38,205 nucleotides of DNA from Emcibacter sp. (GTDB lineage Bacteria; Pseudomonadota; Alphaproteobacteria; Sphingomonadales; Emcibacteraceae). The stretch covers positions 1-38,205 of the forward strand of contig JAJFIP010000090.1 in NCBI GenBank assembly GCA_021774875.1, in the 5' to 3' direction. The position numbers and the translations under genes were made by a program. This document shows positions 1-7,121 of the stretch, in pieces (position 1 is the stretch's first letter; every line of letters starts with the position of its first letter). The notes beneath the pieces are model-generated. The model was not told the DNA's origin. It worked only from the letters and a program-made list of their open reading frames with translations, and ran no database searches.

Positions 1-1
1 A

Positions 2-634
2 TTTCTGGCCAACCCCAACAACCCCACCGGCACCTATATTTCAGCGGCAGAAGTTGAACGCCTGTGGCAGAATATTCCTGACAAAGTCCTGCTGGTACTT
101 GACAGTGCCTACGCCGAATTTGTCGAGGAAACCGATTATCAAGCCGGGATCGAATTGGTTCACAAGGCCCGAAATGTGCTGATGACCCGCACATTTTCCA
201 AACTGTACGGTCTGGCAGCACTAAGGCTCGGCTGGGGCTATGCCTGTCCTGAGATCTCTACTATTCTGGATAGCATCCGCGACCCGTTCAATGTTCCCTC
301 AGTCACACAAGTGGCCGGGGTTGCCGCGCTGGCAGATGTAGATTTTGAACAAAAGGCCAAGACCCATAACATAAAATGGCTGGACTATTTAAAGACCGAA
401 CTTACGGCTATGGGACTGGAGCCCATTCCCAGCGTCACCAATTTTATCCTGATCCGCTTTGCAGATGACAGGGGGAAATCAGCACAGGCGGCCAATGATT
501 TTTTGTTAAAGCGGGGATATATTTTACGCTGGCTGCCTAATCACGGCCTGGATGACTGTCTGCGTCTGACCATTGGCACCGAGCATCAGAATAAGGAAGT
601 AATCCGCCTGCTGAAAGAATTTATGGGACAATAG
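2..634 (+). CDS. hisC: Histidinol-phosphate aminotransferase, 5'-truncated
   Basis: This is the C-terminal part of a fold-type I PLP aminotransferase that converts imidazole acetol-phosphate plus glutamate to histidinol-phosphate. In alphaproteobacteria this subtype often also transaminates aromatic substrates. The frame is open from base 2, so the start lies outside the window. The visible part begins with the NPNNPTG motif. It continues with an LVLDSAYAEF segment holding the cofactor-binding Asp and Tyr, then TFSKLYGLAALRLGW, where the Lys is the Schiff-base residue and the following Arg-containing stretch binds phosphate. A late Arg in the DCLRLTIG segment is the usual carboxylate-binding position. 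The stop lies two bases before the tyrA start, so the two genes are co-transcribed. That pairing supports a shared role in aromatic amino acid synthesis. Confidence 0.93.
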   Translation, partial: FLANPNNPTGTYISAAEVERLWQNIPDKVLLVLDSAYAEFVEETDYQAGIELVHKARNVLMTRTFSKLYGLAALRLGWGYACPEISTILDSIRDPFNVPSVTQVAGVAALADVDFEQKAKTHNIKWLDYLKTELTAMGLEPIPSVTNFILIRFADDRGKSAQAANDFLLKRGYILRWLPNHGLDDCLRLTIGTEHQNKEVIRLLKEFMGQ

Positions 635-636
635 AT

Positions 637-1557
637 ATGGCTGTGTTTGAACAAGTTACCATCATCGGCATGGGCCTTATTGGCTCCTCCATCGCCCGCG
701 CCATCAGGGCCAACAAAGCGGCTAAACGTCTGTTCGGATATGATAGCAACGAAGATCATAGCACCACGGCATTGCGGCAGAAACTTGTTGATGATATGGA
801 TTATGATCCTGCAAAGGCCGTTAAAAACTCTGACCTTGTCATACTGGCTACTCCGGTAGGAACTTATGGTGATCTGGCAAAAATCATCTGCCCGGAAATG
901 AAAGCTGGTGCGACCTTAACCGATGTGGGATCGGTAAAATCCAGCGTGGTCAAGGCCTTGTCACCCCATATTCGCGAAGATTGCCACTTGATCCCCGGAC
1001 ATCCAGTTGCCGGAACCGAGCAATCCGGACCGGAGGCGGGTTTTGCAACTTTGTTCACGGGCCGCTGGTGTATCCTGACGCCACCGGAAAACACAAACCC
1101 GGAAGCGATCAGAAACCTTGAAAACTTCTGGCAAGCTCTGGGCAGCAAAGTAGAATGTATGACGCCGGAGCATCATGACATGGTTCTGGCAATCACCAGC
1201 CACCTGCCCCATCTGATTGCCTATAATATTGTCGGCACAGCCCGCCATCTGGAAGAGGTTACCAAGTCAGAGGTTATCAAATATTCTGCCGGGGGTTTTA
1301 GAGATTTTACCCGTATTGCTGCCTCGAACCCGACCATGTGGCGTGATGTTTTTTTGAACAACAAGGAAGCCGTTCTGGAAATGCTGGGCCGTTTCAGCGA
1401 AGACCTGACCGCCCTGCAACGGTCGATCCGCTATGATGAGGGTGACAAGTTGTTTGAGCTTTTTGACCGCACCCGCCGTATCCGCAAACAAATCATTGAT
1501 GCGGGACAAGAAGAAGATGTAGCAGACTTTGGCCGCCATCTGGATGATGACAAATAG
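637..1557 (+). CDS. tyrA: Prephenate / cyclohexadienyl dehydrogenase
   Basis: A 306-residue cytosolic NAD(P)-dependent dehydrogenase that oxidatively decarboxylates prephenate (or arogenate) on the route to tyrosine. The N-terminal Rossmann fold shows GMGLIGSS at residues 11-18, with an Asp at the end of beta-2 (YDSN) that favours NAD. The family motif HPVAGTEQSGPEA and the helical-domain motif TSHLPHLIAY are both present. Length matches monofunctional TyrA/TyrC enzymes; there is no chorismate mutase or ACT domain. The ATG follows the hisC stop by two bases, with a GGGA Shine-Dalgarno-like stretch inside hisC. Which substrate, prephenate or arogenate, is preferred cannot be read from the sequence. 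It ends three bases from the convergent DUF2125 gene. Confidence 0.93.
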   Translation: MAVFEQVTIIGMGLIGSSIARAIRANKAAKRLFGYDSNEDHSTTALRQKLVDDMDYDPAKAVKNSDLVILATPVGTYGDLAKIICPEMKAGATLTDVGSVKSSVVKALSPHIREDCHLIPGHPVAGTEQSGPEAGFATLFTGRWCILTPPENTNPEAIRNLENFWQALGSKVECMTPEHHDMVLAITSHLPHLIAYNIVGTARHLEEVTKSEVIKYSAGGFRDFTRIAASNPTMWRDVFLNNKEAVLEMLGRFSEDLTALQRSIRYDEGDKLFELFDRTRRIRKQIIDAGQEEDVADFGRHLDDDK

Positions 1558-1560
1558 ACG

Positions 1561-2595
1561 CTATTCCACCACAGATTCAAGCTCGTAAACAGGAATAGGG
1601 CCGAGGAATAGTAGTCCTCCTTGTAGACTGATGGATAGATCAAGGGCTTTTTTGCCGCCCTTTTTATCAAGCTGGTTCATGCGCTCCAGTTCCTGCAAAA
1701 TCATATTGCCCGGCTCGGTCTGGAATTCAGAATAGGCGGACAGGATAGTGACCATATGATCAATGCCATGAATTGTGGTTGAAAAAGCACCAAGTGGCTT
1801 CATATCCTGATCCAGTGTCACCTCACCCTCCAGCTCAATATCCATTTCGCCTGAAGTCACTTCAAGATTCTTTACCGCCATTGTGCCGCCATTGTCCCGC
1901 CATGATATAAGGCTGTTTTTTGCATAGTTCGGCAACTCTGTCCCATGAAGCTGAAGATCAATTTTAACCAGATCAGCTTTCTTGCCGAAAACACCGACCG
2001 GGATTTCCCGGGCGATGACGTTCCTGGCTTCGAGATACAGCTTCATCTGTATGGGGAGTTCCATATTCCCCGTGTCCCCGGACGGTGCGGGACGCATAAT
2101 ATGAAGCTTCACTTGCCGCGCCTCAGAGGGATTGGTTTCCTCCGATGTCCATGATAGTTTTTCAATGACCATCGAAGCTCTTTGAAATTTCTGGCTGGCT
2201 AAATTGATGATCACAGATGCGCGGGTTTTGCCAAAAGCCATATTCGATACAGGTCGTCGGCGACTGCCAATGCGCAAATCACCACCATCACTTATGATCA
2301 CGCCATGGTTTATTTTCCATGGAAAAGCCACCAGCGTAATATGGGGTGAAGTAAACAGGAGAGGTATTTTATGCCGACCCGATTTGACTATCCGCAGTTT
2401 TTTTAATGTGAGTTCCATTCGGTAGGGAAAGCCGGCAATGTCCAGATCCTGATAGCTGATGCTCAGGCCCTGGGATTTCTGGTCACTGACCCAGACTTCT
2501 ATCCTGTCCTCCAGTTCGCCGGCCATATAATACCAGAAAAAACTGTAGCCAAGGATTATAAACAAAAAGCTGGATACCAGAATTTTTAAACGCAT
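1561..2595 (-). CDS. DUF2125 family membrane-anchored protein
   Basis: A 344-residue protein with one N-terminal membrane segment (about residues 5-25) and a long periplasm-facing part. The stretch after the anchor (AGFPYRMELTLKKLRI) is the typical opening of the DUF2125 family, which is widespread in alphaproteobacteria and often found beside tyrA. The rest consists of alternating beta-strand-like segments, such as the GGTMAVKNLEVTSGEMDIELEG region, suggesting an elongated beta fold like envelope or lipid-associated proteins. No catalytic motif is visible and the family has no established function. The ATG overlaps the end of the upstream acyltransferase gene by ten bases, so the two are translationally linked. 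A role at the envelope is only an inference from the anchor and neighbours. Confidence 0.85.
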   Translation of the reverse strand: MRLKILVSSFLFIILGYSFFWYYMAGELEDRIEVWVSDQKSQGLSISYQDLDIAGFPYRMELTLKKLRIVKSGRHKIPLLFTSPHITLVAFPWKINHGVIISDGGDLRIGSRRRPVSNMAFGKTRASVIINLASQKFQRASMVIEKLSWTSEETNPSEARQVKLHIMRPAPSGDTGNMELPIQMKLYLEARNVIAREIPVGVFGKKADLVKIDLQLHGTELPNYAKNSLISWRDNGGTMAVKNLEVTSGEMDIELEGEVTLDQDMKPLGAFSTTIHGIDHMVTILSAYSEFQTEPGNMILQELERMNQLDKKGGKKALDLSISLQGGLLFLGPIPVYELESVVE

Positions 2596-3320
2596 ATGGT
2601 ATTTTCCTGCTTTACCATTAATTTATCACAAGCGGTCTCTATTGTCTTTTCAAGCTGGTCCATGAATTCTTGCTTTTGCAGACCGGGCATAATGGGCGGC
2701 AAAAATTCTATGACAAACGTACCCTGTCTCGTATGCCCCCCCTTGCGCCAGTAGATTCCCGTATTAACTGCAACCGGAATTACTGGCACTTTAAGATATT
2801 TATATATGCCAAAAATACCAGACAAATAAGGATGTTTTTCCCCCGGTCTGGCCCGCGAACCTTCCGGGAATATAATCACGGAGCGGCCACTATCCATTTC
2901 TTTACGGGACCGGATCAGCATTTTCTTCATGGATTTCATGCCCATATCGCGGTCAATGGGAATGTTGCCAACCTTGTCGCATACCCGCCCGTAGAGCGGA
3001 ATATTCAGAATCTCTTCCTTCATAATAAAAGCAGGGTCATCCAAAATAGAATGCATGATGAAGGTATCAAGCATGGACTGATGTTTCATGGCATAAATCA
3101 CCGGACTCCGGGAAATATGCTCCTGCCCGCGCACATCCATTTTCAGACCCTGAATCAGTTTGAGCCAAAAGCGCACACTTCGGGACCATCTGGTCTGAAA
3201 AGCCGCATGCCAGTGGCGTGGCACACCGGGAATATAAAGCAATGGGGACCAGATGAGACAGGACAGAGCCGTCCAGACATAGAAAAACCCTCGAAAAAAT
3301 GAAGAGCGCAGGTGTAACAA
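2586..3320 (-). CDS. plsC: 1-acyl-sn-glycerol-3-phosphate acyltransferase
   Basis: A 244-residue membrane-associated acyltransferase of the PlsC family, which transfers an acyl group to lysophosphatidic acid to make phosphatidic acid. The catalytic HX4D motif is at His80-Asp85 (KHQSMLD). The second family motif with the phosphate-binding Glu is FPEGSRARPGE, near residue 152. A hydrophobic N-terminal segment (about residues 12-31) is the membrane anchor. The start is a TTG with AAGGAA upstream; no in-frame ATG occurs before the catalytic core, so TTG is the best choice. It is the penultimate gene of the ftsE-ftsX-ydcF-plsC-DUF2125 run, 63 bases after the YdcF-like gene. Acyl acceptor specificity is inferred from the family. 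Confidence 0.9.
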   Translation of the reverse strand: MLHLRSSFFRGFFYVWTALSCLIWSPLLYIPGVPRHWHAAFQTRWSRSVRFWLKLIQGLKMDVRGQEHISRSPVIYAMKHQSMLDTFIMHSILDDPAFIMKEEILNIPLYGRVCDKVGNIPIDRDMGMKSMKKMLIRSRKEMDSGRSVIIFPEGSRARPGEKHPYLSGIFGIYKYLKVPVIPVAVNTGIYWRKGGHTRQGTFVIEFLPPIMPGLQKQEFMDQLEKTIETACDKLMVKQENTICV

Positions 3321-3383
3321 CTTTTTTCGTTCCTTGTGATTATATTGATATTGCTGTTGGGCTTTTATATGCGATTATTTTTT

Positions 3384-3938
3384 TCATATATCAAGTATTC
3401 CCGTGCGAAATAAACTTACCAGATATTTGCTATATTCACGGACCAGAGAGATTATGCGGATATTTTCGGGGCGCAACTGCCCCACGGGGTGAGCGATTAT
3501 CTTCATATCTGGCATAAACCGTCGTATCTCAATCAGGGCTCTGGGCATATGCTGCAGTGATGTCACAACCCTGATTGATGACATATGGCTTTTTTCCACC
3601 CATAACGAAATTTCTTCTGCATTGCCGATTGTGTTTTGGGCTTTTATACCACTTTCAATGCAGCAGTCGGCAAGCTTCTTTGAACTGCCAAGTACGGCAA
3701 GCAGTTCCTTTTGGGTTACCTGCTCGTTTACCCCGGAAATAAAAAGTTTTTCTGCCATACCCTTTTCCAACAACCGAACCGCTTCCTGAAGTCGACCATT
3801 ACCGCCGGTTAATACAACTATACCGTCGGTTTTTATATCTGTTGGCGTCTCGACATGAGACAGGTCATAGATAAAATAAAACAACCCCGCCAACCACATC
3901 AGCGCCAGCCCTAAACCCAAATACAATATATATTTCAT
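3384..3938 (-). CDS. YdcF/DUF218-family membrane protein
   Basis: A DUF218 (YdcF-like) protein of about 184 residues with one N-terminal transmembrane segment. The fold-defining start TDGIVVLTGGNGRLQEA and the following KLFISGV strand are the family hallmark; relatives include SanA and ElyC, linked to envelope integrity. The open frame extends to a TTG at 3965, but the ATG at 3938 is preferred because GGAGG lies six bases upstream of it and the hydrophobic anchor follows directly. The ftsX stop at 3966 lies 27 bases before this ATG, so it belongs to the ftsEX transcript. Only about 160 residues follow the anchor, which is short but within the family range. The biochemical activity is unknown. 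Confidence 0.82.
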   Translation of the reverse strand: MKYILYLGLGLALMWLAGLFYFIYDLSHVETPTDIKTDGIVVLTGGNGRLQEAVRLLEKGMAEKLFISGVNEQVTQKELLAVLGSSKKLADCCIESGIKAQNTIGNAEEISLWVEKSHMSSIRVVTSLQHMPRALIEIRRFMPDMKIIAHPVGQLRPENIRIISLVREYSKYLVSLFRTGILDI

Positions 3939-3965
3939 TTGATTGCCTCCAGGGTTTGTTGACAA

Positions 3966-4847
3966 TTATACCATTCGGCCCAAATCCCGCATTACGGTTA
4001 CCCGTGCTGTCAGCATGGCAATGACAGCCGCGAAGAAGGGGATAACCACCAAAACGGCCACTTGCATGACCGGGAAGCGCGGCACTTTAACCAGTCCTGC
4101 CGCCAGATCACGGGACAGATATATCAAGGTTATCAGGGTAATAAAAGCCAGCAGAAGCCCGATTATGCCCCCCCTCAAACCATATTTCATAAATCGATCC
4201 TGAAAGGCGCGGGCTATCATGCCATCCTGTGCCCCCAGATGATGCATGATGGCGATAGTTTTCCGATTTTCCGCCATGCCTGCCTTGGTGCCAAATATGA
4301 CGATGCAAATGGTTGCCATCACCACCAATAGCAGAATCCCCAAAGCGGTATATTCCACCGTATCCATCAAACGCAGAAACCGCCCCAGCCACTGCTGATG
4401 ATCATCCAGGTGAATATTTTCAGATACCTTGGCCAACATTCCGCGCAGGGCATCCAGATTAACTGTGAGGGTCCGGCTGACCGTAACATCAAGAATATCC
4501 GGCACCGGAAGGTCACTGGTCACATTGCCTTCCCCGAGCCATGGTTCCAGCAGTTTTTCTATTTCCACATCGTTTAATTTACGAACATAATCAATTCCCG
4601 GCGTATTTCTCAACAGCTGAGTGACTTGGGCAACCTGATCTTTCCGCCGGTCGGGGTCCGGGGAAGTGATCTGTACGGTCAGGCGGTTACTCAATGTTTC
4701 TGTCCATTCGCCAAACCCCTCATGAAGCATCATACTGCCCATGAGAGCCAGCGCACTCAAGTAAACCATAACTGCCATAACGTAGGGCAACAGCCGCGTC
4801 GCCTCATGGTTTTTCTCGTCTGGCAGGAAGTGAACAACATTTTTCAT
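3966..4847 (-). CDS. ftsX: Cell division protein FtsX (membrane subunit of FtsEX)
   Basis: A 293-residue integral inner-membrane protein. The N-terminal cytoplasmic stretch is followed by a first membrane segment (about residues 22-43). Next comes a periplasmic loop carrying the pattern LTVQITSPD...VTQLLRNTPGIDYV found in FtsX extracellular domains, then three C-terminal membrane segments typical of the FtsX/MacB permease fold. FtsX pairs with FtsE to form a complex that activates peptidoglycan amidases, directly or through EnvC-like partners, during septation. The ATG overlaps the ftsE stop by four bases (ATGA), with AAGGGA eight bases upstream inside ftsE. That tight coupling and the neighbouring ATPase make the assignment firm. 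Confidence 0.92.
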   Translation of the reverse strand: MKNVVHFLPDEKNHEATRLLPYVMAVMVYLSALALMGSMMLHEGFGEWTETLSNRLTVQITSPDPDRRKDQVAQVTQLLRNTPGIDYVRKLNDVEIEKLLEPWLGEGNVTSDLPVPDILDVTVSRTLTVNLDALRGMLAKVSENIHLDDHQQWLGRFLRLMDTVEYTALGILLLVVMATICIVIFGTKAGMAENRKTIAIMHHLGAQDGMIARAFQDRFMKYGLRGGIIGLLLAFITLITLIYLSRDLAAGLVKVPRFPVMQVAVLVVIPFFAAVIAMLTARVTVMRDLGRMV

Positions 4848-5629
4848 GCCCCGTTCCCTTCATCAACTTCATCATATCTTCTGGGGCCAAATTCTTTTTG
4901 ATCAAGGGTACGGGATTCATATTCCGCAGGATCAAAATCTTCTTCCTGAAATTCTTGCTCTCTATCTCCGGCCTGGATTATCTGCAACCGTCCATCATGT
5001 AAATGCATCCTGTTGGCCGTTGCCGCCCTAACCAGCCCCATATCATGGGTAGCAATAATTGTTGTCGTACCCAGCTTATTGAGTTCCACAAACAGATGCA
5101 TGATCCGTTTGGCAATGGCAGGGTCAACATTGCCGGTTGGCTCATCCGCCAGCAACAGGTCTGGTCGCCTGATGACCGCACGGGCGATGGCTACGCGTTG
5201 TTTTTCCCCGCCAGACAATGTTGGTGGCCGCGCATTCATCCTGCCTTCAAGGCCAACCCATGTCAGAAGTTCTTCCACATGTTGCTCAATTTCTGCACCT
5301 TTGCCCCCGGCTATCCACAGAGGCAGGGCAACATTCTCAATAGCCGTTAAATGATCCAGCAGTCTGAAATTCTGGAACACAACACCTATTCTGCGTCGAA
5401 AGCGTGGTAGGTCACTGCGCGATGCCACACCCACATCCTCACGAAACATCCTTATTTTTCCCCGTGACGGACGTTGGGCCAGATACATCAGTTTCAACAG
5501 GCTCGTCTTGCCAGCACCACTTGCTCCGGTCAGGAAATGCAATGACCCCGGTTTCAGATTGAAGGAAATATCTTTTAATACCTCCGATCCCATTCCATAT
5601 CGCATACCAACATTTTCAAAATGGATCAC
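4844..5629 (-). CDS. ftsE: Cell division ATP-binding protein FtsE
   Basis: A 261-residue ABC ATPase. It shows Walker A (GASGAGKTS, about residues 37-45), a Q-loop region (VFQNFRLLDH), the signature LSGGEKQR, Walker B (LLLADEPTGN) and the switch histidine (IIATHD). FtsE drives FtsX to control septal peptidoglycan hydrolysis. The core matches the usual length of about 220 residues; the extra 35-40 residues at the C-terminus are acidic (QEEDFDPAEYE and onward) and may bind a partner. The start is GTG, with AGAGG about nine bases upstream; no in-frame ATG precedes the core. This gene leads the leftward block. A TATAAT-like hexamer at 5649-5654 on this strand could be its -10 box, but no good -35 is visible. 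Confidence 0.93.
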   Translation of the reverse strand: MIHFENVGMRYGMGSEVLKDISFNLKPGSLHFLTGASGAGKTSLLKLMYLAQRPSRGKIRMFREDVGVASRSDLPRFRRRIGVVFQNFRLLDHLTAIENVALPLWIAGGKGAEIEQHVEELLTWVGLEGRMNARPPTLSGGEKQRVAIARAVIRRPDLLLADEPTGNVDPAIAKRIMHLFVELNKLGTTTIIATHDMGLVRAATANRMHLHDGRLQIIQAGDREQEFQEEDFDPAEYESRTLDQKEFGPRRYDEVDEGNGA

Positions 5630-5722
5630 TTAAAGTCTGCCTCTTTTTATTATATATGTTTTTTTCAAGTCTGCTGTCTAACCATAGCAACTCGCTTACA
5701 GACCGTAAACTGATAAATATCT

Positions 5723-5735
5723 GTCCTGTCAGGAC
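5723..5735. promoter_or_regulatory. Inverted repeat in the ftsE/zinc-ribbon divergent region
   Basis: GTCCTG-T-CAGGAC is a perfect 6+6 palindrome with a one-base centre. It lies three bases upstream of the candidate -35 of the rightward gene and between two divergent genes. Position and symmetry suggest a dimeric regulator site, but no known consensus was matched. Confidence 0.3.
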
Positions 5736-5737
5736 TC

Positions 5738-5766
5738 TTGCGTAAATCATTTCATCTCATTATAAC
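5738..5766 (+). promoter_or_regulatory. Candidate sigma-70 promoter for the zinc-ribbon gene
   Basis: TTGCGT, a 17-base spacer and TATAAC give a good housekeeping-type promoter. The predicted start would be near 5773, leaving about 42 bases of leader before the ATG at 5815. Confidence 0.5.
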
Positions 5767-5814
5767 CATATAAAACAATAAACCATTTAGATAACAAGAG
5801 TTACAGGCTTCTGA

Positions 5815-6651
5815 ATGATCCTGACCTGCCCCGAGTGTTCCGCACGTTACGTTGTTGATCCAAAGGCCCTGCTGCCAAATGGTCGTACGGTCCGGTGCGC
5901 TAAATGCAGACATAGCTGGAAAGAACCTGCCCCGGACGTGGATGTATCCGTGGTTGACGATGCCGAGGCTGAAAGCCCTGAGGTGACAGAGCAAACCACG
6001 GAGCAGCCGCCAACATCTGATAATGAGGCCCCTGAAAAGGGTGAGCAGGATACCACAGAAGATGAATTTGCCATCAGACGGGCGCGGCGCAAGAAACGCC
6101 CCCGACCCTTACCAAAAGGCTCGAACCTGCCGGCACTCCAGAACCATAAGCATGGCGGCGTTCTATGGGGATGGTATGGCCTTGGCGCATTCGTTGTCAT
6201 TTTCATCTCTAGTCTGTTGATCTTCCAGACTTCTATCAGTGAGGTCTGGCCACCATCCCTTAAATTATACCGGACTCTGGGTCTGGAAAATAAGGGAGAA
6301 GTGAAAAATAATGATCCCGGGCAGGAACAGCATGATCCTGTAGAAGCCAAAGCTGATATTCCCCATGAAAAACAATTTAAAATTGAAAATTTCGTCCCCA
6401 GCAAAGTGTTGAACGGCTCGATTGTGACATTGAAGGTCAAGGGTAATATTGCCAATCTTACTGACGAGACTCTGACGTTACCGCTGCTCAAAATTTCTCT
6501 TAAAGATGATCAGGGCAAGGTCATTCGGGAATGGACTTTTAAACCATCTGCGGCAACCATCTCTGAGGGTGAAAAAGTTACTTTTTCCACTTCCCTGCCT
6601 AACCCGCCGGAAGATGCCACCAGTATCAGCGTCACCTTCGCCCAGAAATAA
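5815..6651 (+). CDS. MJ0042 zinc-ribbon / DUF3426 membrane protein
   Basis: A 278-residue protein with three parts. An N-terminal zinc ribbon carries Cys5-x2-Cys8 and Cys28-x2-Cys31, matching the MJ0042 family. A charged, low-complexity linker follows (acidic to residue 80, then a basic stretch RRARRKKRPRP). Then one transmembrane segment (about residues 119-141) precedes a C-terminal domain of beta-rich DUF3426 type. Topology puts the zinc ribbon in the cytoplasm and the C-terminal domain in the periplasm. This architecture is common next to ftsE in alphaproteobacteria; the function is not established. AGG lies nine bases before the ATG. A link to division or envelope sensing is suggested only by position. 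Confidence 0.85.
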   Translation: MILTCPECSARYVVDPKALLPNGRTVRCAKCRHSWKEPAPDVDVSVVDDAEAESPEVTEQTTEQPPTSDNEAPEKGEQDTTEDEFAIRRARRKKRPRPLPKGSNLPALQNHKHGGVLWGWYGLGAFVVIFISSLLIFQTSISEVWPPSLKLYRTLGLENKGEVKNNDPGQEQHDPVEAKADIPHEKQFKIENFVPSKVLNGSIVTLKVKGNIANLTDETLTLPLLKISLKDDQGKVIREWTFKPSAATISEGEKVTFSTSLPNPPEDATSISVTFAQK

Positions 6652-6746
6652 ACTCTTGCCGCAAACCTGACATAAAGATATTGTAAAGTATTATGCTATA
6701 TACTTATTCTATATATTAGCTCCGAAATAATAATGGAATTTAATAA

Positions 6747-7121
6747 ATGGCACATATTCTAATTGCAGAAGATGAAATGGCCGTTCGCATGTTTATCAGC
6801 AGAGCCCTGGAATACCGGGGCCATAGCACTGTGGGAGTTGAGGATGGAGGTGCCGCCATTGACGCCTTGTCAGAAGAGAATTTTGACCTGTTGCTCACTG
6901 ATATTGTCATGCCAGTGATGGACGGGATTGCGCTGGCACTTAAAGTTTCTTCTGAAAACCCGGAAATGCCAATCCTGATGATGACAGGATACTCACACGA
7001 AAGCCAACGCGCCCACAACCTTGAATGTCTGATCCATGATGTGATCAGCAAGCCCTTCTCACTGGAAGAGTTATGCAATACTGTTGATGGCATCCTGCAA
7101 AATAAGAAAAAACTGCATTAG
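6747..7121 (+). CDS. cpdR: Single-domain response regulator, CpdR-like
   Basis: A 124-residue stand-alone receiver domain. The acidic pocket is Glu8-Asp9, the phosphoacceptor is Asp52 in LLLTDIVMPVMDG, the conserved Thr is in MMTGYSHE, and the conserved Lys is in ISKPFSLEEL. There is no output domain. The DIVMPVMDGI and SKPFSLEEL signatures resemble CpdR, the alphaproteobacterial receiver that, when unphosphorylated, delivers substrates to the ClpXP protease in cell-cycle control. The 95-base upstream gap is AT-rich and contains TTGTAA and TATTCT hexamers 18 bases apart, so it may have its own promoter. The stop overlaps the convergent DUF4175 stop. Receiver identity is certain; the CpdR assignment is moderate, since many single receivers look alike. 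Confidence 0.72.
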   Translation: MAHILIAEDEMAVRMFISRALEYRGHSTVGVEDGGAAIDALSEENFDLLLTDIVMPVMDGIALALKVSSENPEMPILMMTGYSHESQRAHNLECLIHDVISKPFSLEELCNTVDGILQNKKKLH

